From Nocardioides sp. Soil774 (GTDB lineage: Bacteria > Actinomycetota > Actinomycetes > Propionibacteriales > Nocardioidaceae): a stretch of DNA of 64,000 nt. Location: contig NZ_LMSM01000011.1 of NCBI RefSeq assembly GCF_001428125.1, positions 62,001 to 126,000 of the forward strand. Reading direction: 5' to 3'. The notes beneath the pieces are model-generated. The model was not told the DNA's origin. It saw only the letters and a list, made by a program, of their open reading frames with translations, and made no database searches. Position numbers and translations under genes: made by a program. Of this stretch, positions 1 through 8,697 are shown in pieces (positions within the stretch are counted from its first letter, which is position 1; each line of letters begins with the position of its first letter).

Positions 1-1
1 C

Positions 2-547
2 GTACGCCGCCACCTCGAGCACCTGCTCGCCGAGGGCGTCGTCGAGGCCCGCGAGCGCAAGGTCTACGGCGCCCGCGGTCGTGGACGCCCCGCGAAGGTG
101 TTCGCGCTCACCGAGTCCGGTCGCGACAGCTTCGACCAGCAGTACGACGACCTGGCCGTGCAGGCGATGCGGTTCCTCGCCGAGACCCAGGGCGAGGAGG
201 CCGTGGTGGCCTTCGCCCGCCGCCGGGTCGAGTTCGTCGGGCGCGACTACGCCTCGGTCATGGCCGTCGACCCGGACCTGACCCCCGCGGAGGCGCTCGC
301 CCGGGTCTTCACCCAGAACGGCTACGCCGCCTCCGTGCGCGACCTGCCGGTGCTCGGCGAGCAGCTGTGCCAGCAGCACTGCCCGGTGTCCCACGTGGCC
401 CACGAGTTCCCCCAGCTGTGCGAGGCCGAGACCGAGGCCATCGCCTCGGTGCTCGGCACCCACGTCCAGCGCCTCGCGACGATCGCCCATGGCGACGGCG
501 TCTGCACGACCTGCATCCCCCAGACCCCGAAGAAGGAGAAGGCATGA
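2..547 (+). CDS. sufR: SufR-type iron-sulfur transcriptional regulator (5' end cut by window)
   Basis: C-terminal part (181 residues) of a winged-helix repressor whose start lies left of the window. The first residues are the end of the recognition helix and wing ([17 protein letters not shown], typical of ArsR/MarR-like SUF regulators). The C-terminal half carries a cysteine cluster, C-x3-C-x12-C around 368-421 and C-x2-C just before the end, suited to hold an Fe-S cluster. In this family the cluster-bound form represses the adjacent suf genes, so loss of the cluster induces assembly. The stop codon overlaps the sufB ATG (ATGA), so the regulator is co-translated with its target operon and is probably autoregulated; the operator would lie outside the window. 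Family assignment is firm, the regulatory mode is inferred from SufR homologues. Confidence 0.9.
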   Translation, partial: VRRHLEHLLAEGVVEARERKVYGARGRGRPAKVFALTESGRDSFDQQYDDLAVQAMRFLAETQGEEAVVAFARRRVEFVGRDYASVMAVDPDLTPAEALARVFTQNGYAASVRDLPVLGEQLCQQHCPVSHVAHEFPQLCEAETEAIASVLGTHVQRLATIAHGDGVCTTCIPQTPKKEKA

Positions 548-1962
548 CCTCCATCGAAGAACTCAACCCCGAGCTCAAGGGCATCGGCAAGTACGAGTTC
601 GGCTGGTCCGACTCCGACACCGCGGGCGCGACGGCCACGCGTGGGCTCAACGAGGACGTCGTGCGCGACATCTCCGGCAAGAAGTCCGAGCCGCAGTGGA
701 TGCTCGACCTGCGCCTGAAGGGCCTCAAGCTCTTCCACCGCAAGCCGATGCCGACGTGGGGCTCCGACCTCTCGACGATCGACTTCGACAACATCAAGTA
801 CTTCGTGCGCTCCTCGGAGAAGCAGGCCACCTCGTGGGAGGACCTGCCCGAGGACATCAAGAACACCTACGACAAGCTCGGCATCCCCGAGGCGGAGAAG
901 CAGCGCCTCGTCGCCGGTGTCGCCGCGCAGTACGAGTCGGAGGTCGTCTACCACTCGATCCGCGAGGACCTCGAGGAGAAGGGCGTCATCTTCGTCGACA
1001 CCGACACCGCGCTGAAGGAGCACGAGGAGCTCTTCCGGGAGTACTTCGGCACCGTCATCCCGGTTGGGGACAACAAGTTCGCCGCGCTCAACACCTCGGT
1101 GTGGTCCGGCGGCTCGTTCATCTACGTGCCCAAGGGCGTCCACGTCGACATCCCGCTCCAGGCCTACTTCCGGATCAACACCGAGAACATGGGCCAGTTC
1201 GAGCGGACGCTGATCATCGCCGACGAGGACTCCTACGTGCACTACGTCGAGGGCTGCACGGCGCCGATCTACTCCTCGGACTCGCTGCACTCCGCGGTCG
1301 TCGAGATCATCGTCAAGAAGGGCGCCCGCGTGCGCTACACGACGATCCAGAACTGGTCCAACAACGTCTACAACCTCGTCACCAAGCGCGCCACCTGCGA
1401 TGCCGGCGCGACGATGGAGTGGGTCGACGGCAACATCGGCTCCAAGGTGACCATGAAGTACCCCGCGATCTACCTCATGGGCGAGCACGCCAAGGGCGAG
1501 ACGCTGTCCATCGCCTTCGCCGGCGAGGGCCAGCACCAGGACGCCGGCGCCAAGATGGTGCACGCCGCGCCGCACACCTCGAGCTCGATCCTGAGCAAGT
1601 CGGTGGCGCGCGGCGGCGGGCGTACGTCGTACCGCGGGCTGATCCAGGTCAACGAGGGCGCCCACGGCTCGAAGTCCAACGTGCTGTGCGACGCGCTGCT
1701 GGTCGACCAGATCAGCCGCAGCGACACCTACCCCTACGTCGACATCCGCGAGGACGACGTGTCGATGGGCCACGAGGCGAGCGTCTCGAAGGTCTCCGAC
1801 GACCAGCTCTTCTACCTCATGTCGCGCGGCATGGAGCAGGACGAGGCCATGGCGATGATCGTGCGCGGCTTCGTCGAGCCGATCGCCAAGGAGCTGCCGA
1901 TGGAGTACGCCCTCGAGCTCAACCGCCTCATCGAGCTGCAGATGGAAGGGGCCGTGGGCTGA
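544..1962 (+). CDS. sufB: Fe-S cluster assembly scaffold SufB
   Basis: 472-residue SufB, core of the SufBC2D scaffold on which sulfur from SufS/SufU and iron are combined in the cytosol. The start at 544 gives the family N-terminus ([20 protein letters not shown]) and overlaps the sufR stop by 4 nt; an in-frame extension upstream would run through sufR and is rejected. Near the C-terminus the [15 protein letters not shown] and [12 protein letters not shown] blocks characteristic of SufB/SufD beta-helix proteins are visible. Length is normal for an intein-free SufB; no intein is present, unlike mycobacterial SufB. Followed after 45 nt by sufD. Confidence 0.97.
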   Translation: MTSIEELNPELKGIGKYEFGWSDSDTAGATATRGLNEDVVRDISGKKSEPQWMLDLRLKGLKLFHRKPMPTWGSDLSTIDFDNIKYFVRSSEKQATSWEDLPEDIKNTYDKLGIPEAEKQRLVAGVAAQYESEVVYHSIREDLEEKGVIFVDTDTALKEHEELFREYFGTVIPVGDNKFAALNTSVWSGGSFIYVPKGVHVDIPLQAYFRINTENMGQFERTLIIADEDSYVHYVEGCTAPIYSSDSLHSAVVEIIVKKGARVRYTTIQNWSNNVYNLVTKRATCDAGATMEWVDGNIGSKVTMKYPAIYLMGEHAKGETLSIAFAGEGQHQDAGAKMVHAAPHTSSSILSKSVARGGGRTSYRGLIQVNEGAHGSKSNVLCDALLVDQISRSDTYPYVDIREDDVSMGHEASVSKVSDDQLFYLMSRGMEQDEAMAMIVRGFVEPIAKELPMEYALELNRLIELQMEGAVG

Positions 1963-2007
1963 CGCCCGCTGCCACCGACCCGTCCGACGTACGTAGAAAG
2001 TAGAGCT

Positions 2008-3204
2008 TTGACCGTCACCACTGATTCCGTCCGCTCCGCCCTGGAGCAGGCCCCCGCGCTGGACCGGGTGGAGAGCCACCTCCACCCGGCCGGCTCCTTC
2101 GAGGTCTCCGACCACGAGGTCCCGACCGGTCGCGAGGAGATCTGGCGCTTCACGCCGCTCAAGCGGCTCAAGGGCCTGCACGCCGACGCTCCGCTCGACG
2201 GGCGCAACACCAAGGCCACGTGGAACGCGCCCGAGGGCGTCTCCGTCGGCGTCGTCACCGGCGACGAGGCCCGCGCCCTGCGCGGCGTGAGCGGCTGGGC
2301 GCCCAACACGCGCTTCACCGCCCGCGTGCTCGCCGAGGTGCCCGCGACGCTGCTCGTCGACGTGCCGGCCGACGTGGAGGCCTCCGAGCCGATCGTCGTC
2401 GAGGTCGACGGCACCGACGCCGACGTCACCAGCGGCGCCCACGTCGTGCTGCGCTTCGGCACCCACAGCAAGGCCGTCGTGGTGCTCAACCACACCGGCT
2501 CGGCCGCGGTCGCCGCGGTCGTCGAGGTGGTCGTCGCCGACGGCGCCGAGGCCAGCGTCGTCTCGATCCAGGACTGGGCCGACGACGCCGTGCACCTCTC
2601 GCACCACCAGGCCCGCGTGGGCCGCGACGCGACCTACAAGCACGCCGCGATCTCCTTCGGCGGCGACCTCGTGCGCATGGACGCCAACGTGACCTACGAC
2701 GGTCCCGGCGGCTCCGCGGAGCTGCTCGGCCTCTACTTCGCCGACGCCGGCCAGCACATCGAGCACCGGATCTTCGCCGACCACACCGCGCCCCGCACGA
2801 AGTCGCACGCGGTCTACAAGGGCGCGCTGCAGGGCGAGAAGGCGCACACGGTGTGGGTCGGCAACGTGCTGATCCGCAAGGTGGCCGAGGGCATCGAGAC
2901 CTACGAGGAGAACCGCAACCTGGTGCTCACCGACGGCTGCCACGCCGACTCGATCCCCAACCTCGAGATCGAGACCGGCGAGATCGTGGGTGCCGGCCAC
3001 GCCTCGGCGACCGCCCGCTTCGACGACAACCAGCTGTTCTACCTGCAGTCGCGCGGGGTGTCGGAGAAGGAGGCCCAGCGCCTCGTCGTGCACGGCTTCT
3101 TCAACGACCTGATCCGCAAGGTGGGTGTGCCCTCGATCGAGGAGCGCCTCCTGGCGACCGTCGAGGCCGAGCTGGCCAAGAACGTGCTGAAGGAGCTCTT
3201 CTGA
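2008..3204 (+). CDS. sufD: Fe-S cluster assembly protein SufD
   Basis: 398-residue SufD, the SufB-like partner subunit of the SufBC2D complex. Start is TTG at 2008, preceded by a weak purine run (GAAAG, AGAG); no other plausible start precedes the conserved N-terminal region. The C-terminal block (DNQLFYLQSRGVSEKEAQR, then VHGFFNDLI) parallels the end of SufB, as expected for paralogues. The stop codon shares its last base with the ATG of the Rieske gene (TGATG), giving tight translational coupling. Confidence 0.95.
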   Translation: MTVTTDSVRSALEQAPALDRVESHLHPAGSFEVSDHEVPTGREEIWRFTPLKRLKGLHADAPLDGRNTKATWNAPEGVSVGVVTGDEARALRGVSGWAPNTRFTARVLAEVPATLLVDVPADVEASEPIVVEVDGTDADVTSGAHVVLRFGTHSKAVVVLNHTGSAAVAAVVEVVVADGAEASVVSIQDWADDAVHLSHHQARVGRDATYKHAAISFGGDLVRMDANVTYDGPGGSAELLGLYFADAGQHIEHRIFADHTAPRTKSHAVYKGALQGEKAHTVWVGNVLIRKVAEGIETYEENRNLVLTDGCHADSIPNLEIETGEIVGAGHASATARFDDNQLFYLQSRGVSEKEAQRLVVHGFFNDLIRKVGVPSIEERLLATVEAELAKNVLKELF

Positions 3205-3551
3205 TGGCCTTCGAGCGCGCCTGCTCCCTCGAGGAGATCCCGACCGACAAGGCCCTCGCGGTCACCCTGGGCCGCTTCGACGTCGCGATCGCCCGCGACG
3301 GCGACGAGGTCTTCGCCGTCGAGGACGTCTGCAGCCACGCCGAGGTCGCCCTCAGCGAGGGCGAGGTCGAGACCACCGACGGCGGCTGCCAGATCGAGTG
3401 CTGGCTGCACGGGTCGATGTTCGACCTGCGCACCGGCAAGCCCACGAACTTCCCCGCGACCGAGCCGGTCGCCACCTTCCCCATCGACGTACGAGGCACG
3501 GACGTCTACGTCGACACCGAGACCACCCTGAACGGAGTCACCCCCGCATGA
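3204..3551 (+). CDS. Rieske-type [2Fe-2S] ferredoxin of the SUF operon
   Basis: 115-residue soluble ferredoxin with a Rieske-type cluster site: Cys43-x-His45 and Cys66-x2-His69 (EDVCSH and ECWLHG). It resembles the small non-haem dioxygenase ferredoxin (BphF/NirD-like) family. In actinobacterial SUF operons this gene commonly sits between sufD and sufC; it may supply electrons for assembly or act as an early cluster acceptor, which is inference. It is coupled on both sides: TGATG with sufD and ATGA with sufC. Confidence 0.93.
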   Translation: MAFERACSLEEIPTDKALAVTLGRFDVAIARDGDEVFAVEDVCSHAEVALSEGEVETTDGGCQIECWLHGSMFDLRTGKPTNFPATEPVATFPIDVRGTDVYVDTETTLNGVTPA

Positions 3552-4309
3552 GCAAGCTCGTCATCACCGACCTCCACGTGACCGTCGACACCGAGGACGG
3601 CCCCAAGGAGATCCTCAAGGGCGTCACCCTCACGATCAACGAGGGCGAGACCCACGCGATCATGGGCCCCAACGGCTCGGGCAAGTCGACGCTGGCCTAC
3701 TCCATCGCCGGTCACCCGAAGTACACGATCACCGGCGGCTCGGTGACGCTCGACGGCCAGGACGTGCTGTCGCTCTCGGTCGACGAGCGCGCCCGCGCCG
3801 GCCTGTTCCTCGCGATGCAGTACCCCGTCGAGGTGCCCGGCGTCTCGGTGTCGAACTTCCTGCGCACCGCCAAGACCGCCATCGACGGTGAGGCCCCCAA
3901 GCTCCGCACCTGGGTCAAGGACGTCAACGCCGCGCTCGAGCAGCTCAACCTCGACCCGTCGTTCGGCACCCGCAGCGTCAACGAGGGCTTCTCCGGTGGC
4001 GAGAAGAAGCGCCACGAGATCGCGCAGCTCGAGCTGCTCGACCCCCAGGTCGCCGTGCTCGACGAGACCGACTCCGGCCTCGACATCGACGCGCTGAAGG
4101 TCGTCTCCGAGGGCGTCAACCGGTTCCGCGCCCGCGAGGGCAAGGGTGTCCTGCTGATCACCCACTACACCCGCATCCTGCGCTACATCGAGCCCGACTT
4201 CGTGCACGTCTTCGTCGACGGCAAGGTCGCCGAGTCCGGTGGCAAGGAGCTCGCCGACGAGCTCGAGGCCAGCGGCTACGACAAGTACCTCACCAAGGCC
4301 AACGCCTGA
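3548..4309 (+). CDS. sufC: SUF system ATPase SufC
   Basis: 253-residue ABC-type ATPase of the SufBC2D scaffold. Walker A (GPNGSGKST) is at residues 40-48, the signature region reads GFSGGEKKRHEI, and the Walker B region has the SufC-typical LDETDSGLDID. A Q-loop segment (AMQYPVEVPGVSVSNFLR) also matches SufC rather than transporter ATPases. ATP binding drives the SufB-SufD conformational change. It overlaps the Rieske gene by 4 nt and is followed after 32 nt by sufS. Confidence 0.97.
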   Translation: MSKLVITDLHVTVDTEDGPKEILKGVTLTINEGETHAIMGPNGSGKSTLAYSIAGHPKYTITGGSVTLDGQDVLSLSVDERARAGLFLAMQYPVEVPGVSVSNFLRTAKTAIDGEAPKLRTWVKDVNAALEQLNLDPSFGTRSVNEGFSGGEKKRHEIAQLELLDPQVAVLDETDSGLDIDALKVVSEGVNRFRAREGKGVLLITHYTRILRYIEPDFVHVFVDGKVAESGGKELADELEASGYDKYLTKANA

Positions 4310-4341
4310 GCCACCGCGCCGCAACGAGAGAGGAGACCACC

Positions 4342-5577
4342 GTGGAGGGACTGCTTCCCGATCTGGAAGTCATCCGCAAGGACTTCCCGATCCTCGAGCG
4401 CACGCTCGCGGGCGGAGTGCCGCTGGTCTACCTCGACAGCGCCAACACCTCGCAGAAGCCGCAGGTCGTCATCGACTCGATGGTCGACCACCTCGAGCGC
4501 CACAACGCCAACATCGCCCGGGCGATGCACCAGCTGGGTGCTGAGTCCACCGAGGCGTTCGAGGCCGCGCGCGACCAGGTGGCGGCGTTCCTCAACGCCC
4601 CCTCGCGCAACGAGGTCGTCTTCACCAAGAACGCCACCGAGGCGCTCAACCTCCTCGCCCGCACGATCGAGCTCGGCCCCGGCGACAACGTCGTCATCAC
4701 CGAGATGGAGCACCACTCCAACATCGTGTCGTGGCAGCTGGCGTGCGAGCGCTCGGGCGCTGAGCTGCGCTGGTTCGGCCTGACCGACGAGGGCGAGCTC
4801 GACATGAGCAACGCCGACCAGCTGGTCGACGAGCACACCAAGGTCGTCGCCTTCACCTGGGTGTCCAACATGCTCGGCACGATCAACCCGGTCGCCGACC
4901 TGGCGGCGCTCGCCCGGGCGCACGGCGCCCTGTCGGTGGTCGACGCCTCCCAGGCCGCGCCGCAGCTCACCGTCGACGTGCAGGCCGTGGACTGCGACTT
5001 CCTGGTCTTCACCGGGCACAAGGTCTGCGGCCCGACCGGCATCGGCGTGCTGTGGGGTCGCGAGCAGCTGCTCAACGAGCTGCCGCCCTTCCACGGCGGC
5101 GGCGAGATGATCGAGACCGTCACCATGGCGCGCTCGACCTACGCCAAGGCGCCGCACCGCTTCGAGGCCGGCACCCCGCCGATCGTCGAGGCCGTCGGGC
5201 TCGGCTGCGCCGTCGACTACCTCCGCCACATCGGCCTGGAGGCGATCCACCGCCACGAGCAGGCGATCACGGCGTACGCCCTCGAGGGGCTGCAGACGGT
5301 CCCCGGCGTGCGCGTGATGGGACCGCTCGAGGCGACCCGGCGCGGTGGTGCCATCTCCTTCGAGCTCGACGGCGTGCACCCGCACGACATCGCGCAGGTG
5401 CTCGACTCACGCGGCGTCGCCGTGCGCGCGGGGCACCACTGCGCCAAGCCGGCGCACGCCCGCTTCGGCGTGCAGAGCTCGACGCGGATGTCGTCCTACC
5501 TCTACACCACGCCTGCGGAGATCGACGCCCTGGTCGAGGGCCTCCACCACACCCGCAGCTACTTCAAGGTGGGCTGA
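4342..5577 (+). CDS. sufS: cysteine desulfurase SufS
   Basis: 411-residue PLP-dependent group II cysteine desulfurase. The PLP lysine is Lys227 in FTGHKVCGPTG and the persulfide cysteine is Cys367 in RAGHHCAKPAH, as in SufS. The GTG start at 4342 is preceded by a good ribosome binding site (AGAGAGGAGA); an alternative start further in would remove the conserved DFPIL region. Its sulfur goes to SufU, encoded immediately downstream with a TGATG overlap. Confidence 0.95.
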   Translation: MEGLLPDLEVIRKDFPILERTLAGGVPLVYLDSANTSQKPQVVIDSMVDHLERHNANIARAMHQLGAESTEAFEAARDQVAAFLNAPSRNEVVFTKNATEALNLLARTIELGPGDNVVITEMEHHSNIVSWQLACERSGAELRWFGLTDEGELDMSNADQLVDEHTKVVAFTWVSNMLGTINPVADLAALARAHGALSVVDASQAAPQLTVDVQAVDCDFLVFTGHKVCGPTGIGVLWGREQLLNELPPFHGGGEMIETVTMARSTYAKAPHRFEAGTPPIVEAVGLGCAVDYLRHIGLEAIHRHEQAITAYALEGLQTVPGVRVMGPLEATRRGGAISFELDGVHPHDIAQVLDSRGVAVRAGHHCAKPAHARFGVQSSTRMSSYLYTTPAEIDALVEGLHHTRSYFKVG

Positions 5578-6050
5578 TGAGCACCGATCTCGACGCGCTG
5601 TACCAGGAGATCATCCTGGACCACTACAAGCACCCGCACCACAAAGGATTGAGGGGCGACCCGTCCTCTGCCGGCACTGCCGAGGTGCACCACGTCAACC
5701 CGACCTGCGGCGACGAGGTGACCCTCCGGGTCCACCTCGACGACGGCGTCGTCCGCGACGTGTCCTACGACTCCGTCGGCTGCTCGATATCCCAGGCCTC
5801 GGCATCGGTCCTGACCGACCTGGTGATCGGCAAGCCACTCGACGAGGCGATGACCATCCACCAGACCTTCCTCGAGCTCATGCAGGGCAAGGGGCAGGTC
5901 GAGCCCGACGAGGACGTCCTGGAGGACGCCATCGCGTTCGCCGGCGTCGCCAAGTTCCCCGCGCGCGTGAAGTGCGCCCTGCTCTCCTGGATGGCGTGGA
6001 AGGACGCGACCGCCCAGGCCCAGGCTGACAACGAAGGAAGTGCATCATGA
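5577..6050 (+). CDS. sufU: zinc-dependent sulfurtransferase SufU
   Basis: 157-residue SufU, which accepts persulfide sulfur from SufS by zinc-ligand exchange and passes it to SufB. The expected ligands are present: Cys44 and Asp46 (PTCGDEV), Cys69 (VGCSISQAS) and Cys133 (RVKCALLSW). The usual SufU insertion relative to IscU is present between Cys69 and Cys133. A SufU rather than SufE partner is typical of Gram-positive SUF systems. It overlaps sufS (TGATG) and the SufT-like gene (ATGA). Confidence 0.95.
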   Translation: MSTDLDALYQEIILDHYKHPHHKGLRGDPSSAGTAEVHHVNPTCGDEVTLRVHLDDGVVRDVSYDSVGCSISQASASVLTDLVIGKPLDEAMTIHQTFLELMQGKGQVEPDEDVLEDAIAFAGVAKFPARVKCALLSWMAWKDATAQAQADNEGSAS

Positions 6051-6439
6051 GCGAGTCCCAGTCGATCGACCACGGCGACCTCCCCGACGTGCCCGAGGCC
6101 GGCGGCACCGCCGCGGCCGGCGGGACCTCCACGGTGACCGTCGAGGACGTCACCGAGGCGATGAAGGACGTCGTCGACCCCGAGCTCGGCATCAACGTGG
6201 TCGACCTCGGCCTGGTCTACGGCGTGCACCTCGACGAGGGCAGCAACGCCGTGCTCGACATGACCCTCACCTCGGCCGCGTGCCCGCTGACCGACGTGAT
6301 CATGGACCAGACCGAGCAGGCGCTCGAGGGCCTGGTCAACGACGTCGCGATCAACTGGGTCTGGATGCCGCCGTGGGGCCCGGACAAGATCACCGACGAC
6401 GGTCGCGAGCAGCTGCGGGCCCTGGGGTTCAACGTCTGA
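6047..6439 (+). CDS. sufT: SufT-like MIP18/DUF59 Fe-S assembly factor
   Basis: 130-residue DUF59 protein, the auxiliary maturation factor usually closing actinobacterial suf operons. The family motif DPELGINVVDLGLVYGV and the conserved cysteine in TSAACPLTDVI are visible; the first 25 residues are a low-complexity leader. In homologues it helps cluster delivery under high Fe-S demand; its function here is inferred from fold and operon position. It starts inside the sufU stop (ATGA), and the operon appears to end after it. Confidence 0.88.
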   Translation: MSESQSIDHGDLPDVPEAGGTAAAGGTSTVTVEDVTEAMKDVVDPELGINVVDLGLVYGVHLDEGSNAVLDMTLTSAACPLTDVIMDQTEQALEGLVNDVAINWVWMPPWGPDKITDDGREQLRALGFNV

Positions 6440-6470
6440 TAACCCGTGGCGGCGGGGGACCGGTGCGGCG

Positions 6471-6476
6471 CACACT
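6471..6476 (+). promoter_or_regulatory. possible -10 (CACACT) 6 nt before the GTG at 6483
   Basis: GCGCACACT is followed by 6 nt and the GTG of the nucleotidyltransferase gene; the same GCGCACACT lies 6 nt before the ATG at 7344. The spacing equals that of the TAnnnT leaderless promoters elsewhere in the window, but the hexamer is atypical, so this is tentative. Confidence 0.35.
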
Positions 6477-6482
6477 CCATGC

Positions 6483-7265
6483 GTGCTCAACCCCCACCCC
6501 ACCCGCTACGCCGAGCTCAACGGCGTGCTCCACGACCTCGTCACCGGCGCTCAGGCGGCGCTGGGCGACGACCTCGTCGGGGCCTACCTCCAGGGCAGCT
6601 TCGCCCTCGGCGCGGGTGACCTGCACAGCGACTGCGACTTCCTCGTCGTCGTCAGGCGACGCCCCGACGCGCGACAGGAGGCTGCCCTCCGGGCCCTGCA
6701 CCGCGACCTGCCGCACCGGCCGGGCTCGTGGAACAGGCACCTCGAGGGGTCGTACGCCGTCGTCGGCGACCTGCGCTCGACAGCGGGCCTGGGCCGACTG
6801 TGGCTCTACGTCGACCACGGCGCGGACGCGATGGAGTGGTCCGAGCACTGCAACCAGCCGTGGACCCGCTGGATCCTGCGCGAGCACGGCATCACGCTGG
6901 TCGGGCCGTGCCCGTCGGAGCTCATGGACCCGGTGCCCGACGACGTCCTGCGCACCCACGCCCGCGGCACGCTGGCCACGCTGAGCCGCGACGTGGAGGC
7001 CTGGTGCCCGCCGGGCGTCGCCTGGTGCCAGCGCTACCTCGTCGTGCAGGCGTGCCGGAGCCTCTACACGGTGCGCACCGGGCAGGTGGCCAGCAAGCGC
7101 GACGCTCTGCGGTGGGCGATGATGCACGGCGACCCGCGGTGGCGTCCTCTGCTGCAGCAGGTGCAGGCCGACCGCGACCTCGGCTTCGACGGGGGCGCCG
7201 CCCCGCGCGTGGGTTCGATGGACGCGGCGCGCGAGTTCGCGGCGTACGTCGCTGCCGTGGCCTGA
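6483..7265 (+). CDS. AadA-like nucleotidyltransferase with DUF4111-type C-terminal domain
   Basis: 260-residue protein with the nucleotidyltransferase signature Gly38-Ser39-x10-Asp50-x-Asp52 (QGSFALGAGDLHSDCDFLVV), the metal site of the Pol-beta superfamily. The helical C-terminal half (RYLVVQACRSLYTVRTG, later KRDALRWAM) resembles aminoglycoside 3''-adenylyltransferases of the AadA/ANT(9) type. Housekeeping members with unknown substrate are common in actinobacteria, so a resistance role should not be assumed. The GTG start sits directly after the suf operon, 43 nt past the SufT stop, with no clear ribosome binding site. Confidence 0.8.
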   Translation: MLNPHPTRYAELNGVLHDLVTGAQAALGDDLVGAYLQGSFALGAGDLHSDCDFLVVVRRRPDARQEAALRALHRDLPHRPGSWNRHLEGSYAVVGDLRSTAGLGRLWLYVDHGADAMEWSEHCNQPWTRWILREHGITLVGPCPSELMDPVPDDVLRTHARGTLATLSRDVEAWCPPGVAWCQRYLVVQACRSLYTVRTGQVASKRDALRWAMMHGDPRWRPLLQQVQADRDLGFDGGAAPRVGSMDAAREFAAYVAAVA

Positions 7266-7331
7266 CGCGAGCCGGGCCGGGGGCCGTTCGGTCAGGGTAT
7301 TTCGCCTCGTGACCATGACCGGCGCGCGGCG

Positions 7332-7337
7332 CACACT
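7332..7337 (+). promoter_or_regulatory. possible -10 (CACACT) 6 nt before the ATG at 7344
   Basis: Second copy of GCGCACACT, again exactly 6 nt from a start codon. It suggests a leaderless transcript for the PAS gene; the hexamer departs from TAnnnT, so support is positional only. Confidence 0.35.
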
Positions 7338-7343
7338 GGGCCC

Positions 7344-8234
7344 ATGGTGACCCAGACGCTCCCCGTGCACCCGTCTGCCGACGAGATGCTGCAGGCCATC
7401 GGGCACGCCGTCATCGCCACCGACACGCGCGGGACGGTGCTCTACTGGAACGACGCCGCCGAGCAGCTCTACGGCTGGCCCGCCGCAGATGCCGTCGGCC
7501 GTGACATCACCGAGGTGACGGTCCCGGAGCTGTCCCAGCAGGCCGCGGCGGAGATCATGGCTGCGCTGCGGGAGGGCCGCACGTGGGCCGGCGGGTTCCC
7601 GGTCCGACGTCGCGGCGGAGAGGTGCTGCACGCGCTGGTCACCGACAGCGGCGTCTACCGCGACGGCGAGCTGATCGGCATCGTCGGCGCCTCGCTCAAC
7701 CTCGGCGACGCCGTCCGGCACCTGATGGAGCGCTCCAGCGACGCCGCGGTCCTGGTCGACGAGCGCCACGTCGTCAGCTACGCCAGCCCGGCGGTGACGA
7801 ACCTGTTCGGGTGGCCGGTGGACGCGGTCGTCGGGACCTCGCTGACGGACCTCATCCACCCCGAGGACCAGGACGCGTTCGCCGAGCTGCTGACCGCCGA
7901 CCCGACCGTGGACGAGAGGGTCGGCGAGCTCCGCGTGCGCACCGACGGCACCTGGTCCTGGGTCGAGGTGGCGGTCACGGACCTCTACACCCAGCCGGGG
8001 TCGCGCAGCGTGGTCTGCAACATCCGGCGCAGCGAGCGCCTCGCACGCATCGAGGAGCGCGAGCGGCTGATCGAGGCGGTCCACTCCGAGGTGCTGCAGG
8101 ACCTGTTCGTGGCCGAGCTCGAGCTCGACCGCGCCCTGACCCGGGCGGCCCCTTCGAGCGCGGCACGGATCGACGCCGCTCGCGACGCCCTGGGGCGAGC
8201 CATGGAGACGCTCCGCGAGGTCGTCAAGCCGTAG
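7344..8234 (+). CDS. double PAS-domain protein ending in an orphan histidine-kinase H-box
   Basis: 296 residues. A first PAS domain spans about 15-120 (ATDTRGTVLYWNDAAEQLYGW is the typical PAS core) and a second about 130-230 (YASPAVTNLFGW, then IHPEDQDAF). Residues 236-265 (ARIEERERLIEAVHSEVLQDL) look like the dimerisation helix of HisKA_3-type sensor kinases, with a candidate phospho-acceptor His247. The protein stops about 30 residues later with no HATPase domain. It could be a sensor that works by dimerisation or is phosphorylated by another kinase, or a kinase that lost its catalytic domain. No response regulator gene is adjacent. No membrane segment is seen, so it is probably cytosolic. 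Confidence 0.75.
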   Translation: MVTQTLPVHPSADEMLQAIGHAVIATDTRGTVLYWNDAAEQLYGWPAADAVGRDITEVTVPELSQQAAAEIMAALREGRTWAGGFPVRRRGGEVLHALVTDSGVYRDGELIGIVGASLNLGDAVRHLMERSSDAAVLVDERHVVSYASPAVTNLFGWPVDAVVGTSLTDLIHPEDQDAFAELLTADPTVDERVGELRVRTDGTWSWVEVAVTDLYTQPGSRSVVCNIRRSERLARIEERERLIEAVHSEVLQDLFVAELELDRALTRAAPSSAARIDAARDALGRAMETLREVVKP

Positions 8235-8263
8235 CGCCCGGGGCTCGGCCTGTGGTCGATGGC

Positions 8264-8269
8264 TAGGCT
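8264..8269 (+). promoter_or_regulatory. leaderless promoter -10 (TAGGCT) for the gene at 8276
   Basis: TAGGCT, 6 nt, then ATG 8276. Transcription would begin at or next to the start codon. Confidence 0.65.
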
Positions 8270-8275
8270 CCGGTC

Positions 8276-8662
8276 ATGGAGCATCCGGAGGTCGACCCGT
8301 CCGACGTCGAGTTCGACCACGAGGAGCTGCGCGTCTTCTGGGACCTGGCCCGCTACCACGCCAAGCTCAACGCCGCCCCGACCTACTTCGGGCCCACCAC
8401 CCTCGAGTCGGTCCCGCCGCCCGCGTGGGCGTGGGGCGAGACGCCGGAGGAGTCCGACGCCTTCGTCGTGTCGGTCCTCGCGGACGAGGCGGGGCGCACG
8501 TCCGCGCCCGTCTCGGACTACGACGGAGTGCTGCCCGAGGTCGGTGTGCTCTCCATCCTGTGCGACGGCGCCGGCACGCCGCGCGCGCTGGTGGAGGTGA
8601 GCGGCGTGAGGGTCGAGGCCGACGAGGTCGTCGAGTCGTTCACGGTCGTCTACCAGCCCTGA
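8276..8662 (+). CDS. ASCH-like domain protein, apparently shortened
   Basis: 128 residues. The N-terminal two thirds (FWDLARYHAKLN, PTYFGPTTLESVPPPAWAWG, then VGVLSILCDGAGTPRALVEV) match my recollection of actinobacterial ASCH-domain proteins, whose fold is related to PUA and thought to bind RNA or nucleotides. Those proteins usually continue with an acidic-aromatic segment before the final strand; here the chain goes almost directly to the last strand (VVESFTVVYQP), so 30-40 residues seem to be missing. The usual Gly-Lys-x-Thr substrate loop also appears changed to EAGRTSAP. It may be a degenerate or specialised member; function unknown. Confidence 0.5.
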   Translation: MEHPEVDPSDVEFDHEELRVFWDLARYHAKLNAAPTYFGPTTLESVPPPAWAWGETPEESDAFVVSVLADEAGRTSAPVSDYDGVLPEVGVLSILCDGAGTPRALVEVSGVRVEADEVVESFTVVYQP

Positions 8663-8697
8663 CCCGCGCTGCGGGCGGCGTGTGGGAGAGTCCTCGC

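Noticed and set aside
322-3093. A 923-codon open frame on the minus strand opposite sufB and sufD
   Set aside because: It mirrors conserved suf genes codon for codon (Val/Asp/Leu/Arg-rich shadow composition), has no recognisable domain, and long antisense frames are expected at this GC content.
6483-7265. Calling the nucleotidyltransferase an aminoglycoside-resistance gene
   Set aside because: Motifs show only the fold; it lies beside housekeeping genes with no mobile-element context.
7290-7314. GGTCA ... TGACC inverted repeat before the PAS gene
   Set aside because: Five-bp arms 15 nt apart are within chance expectation and do not overlap a convincing promoter.
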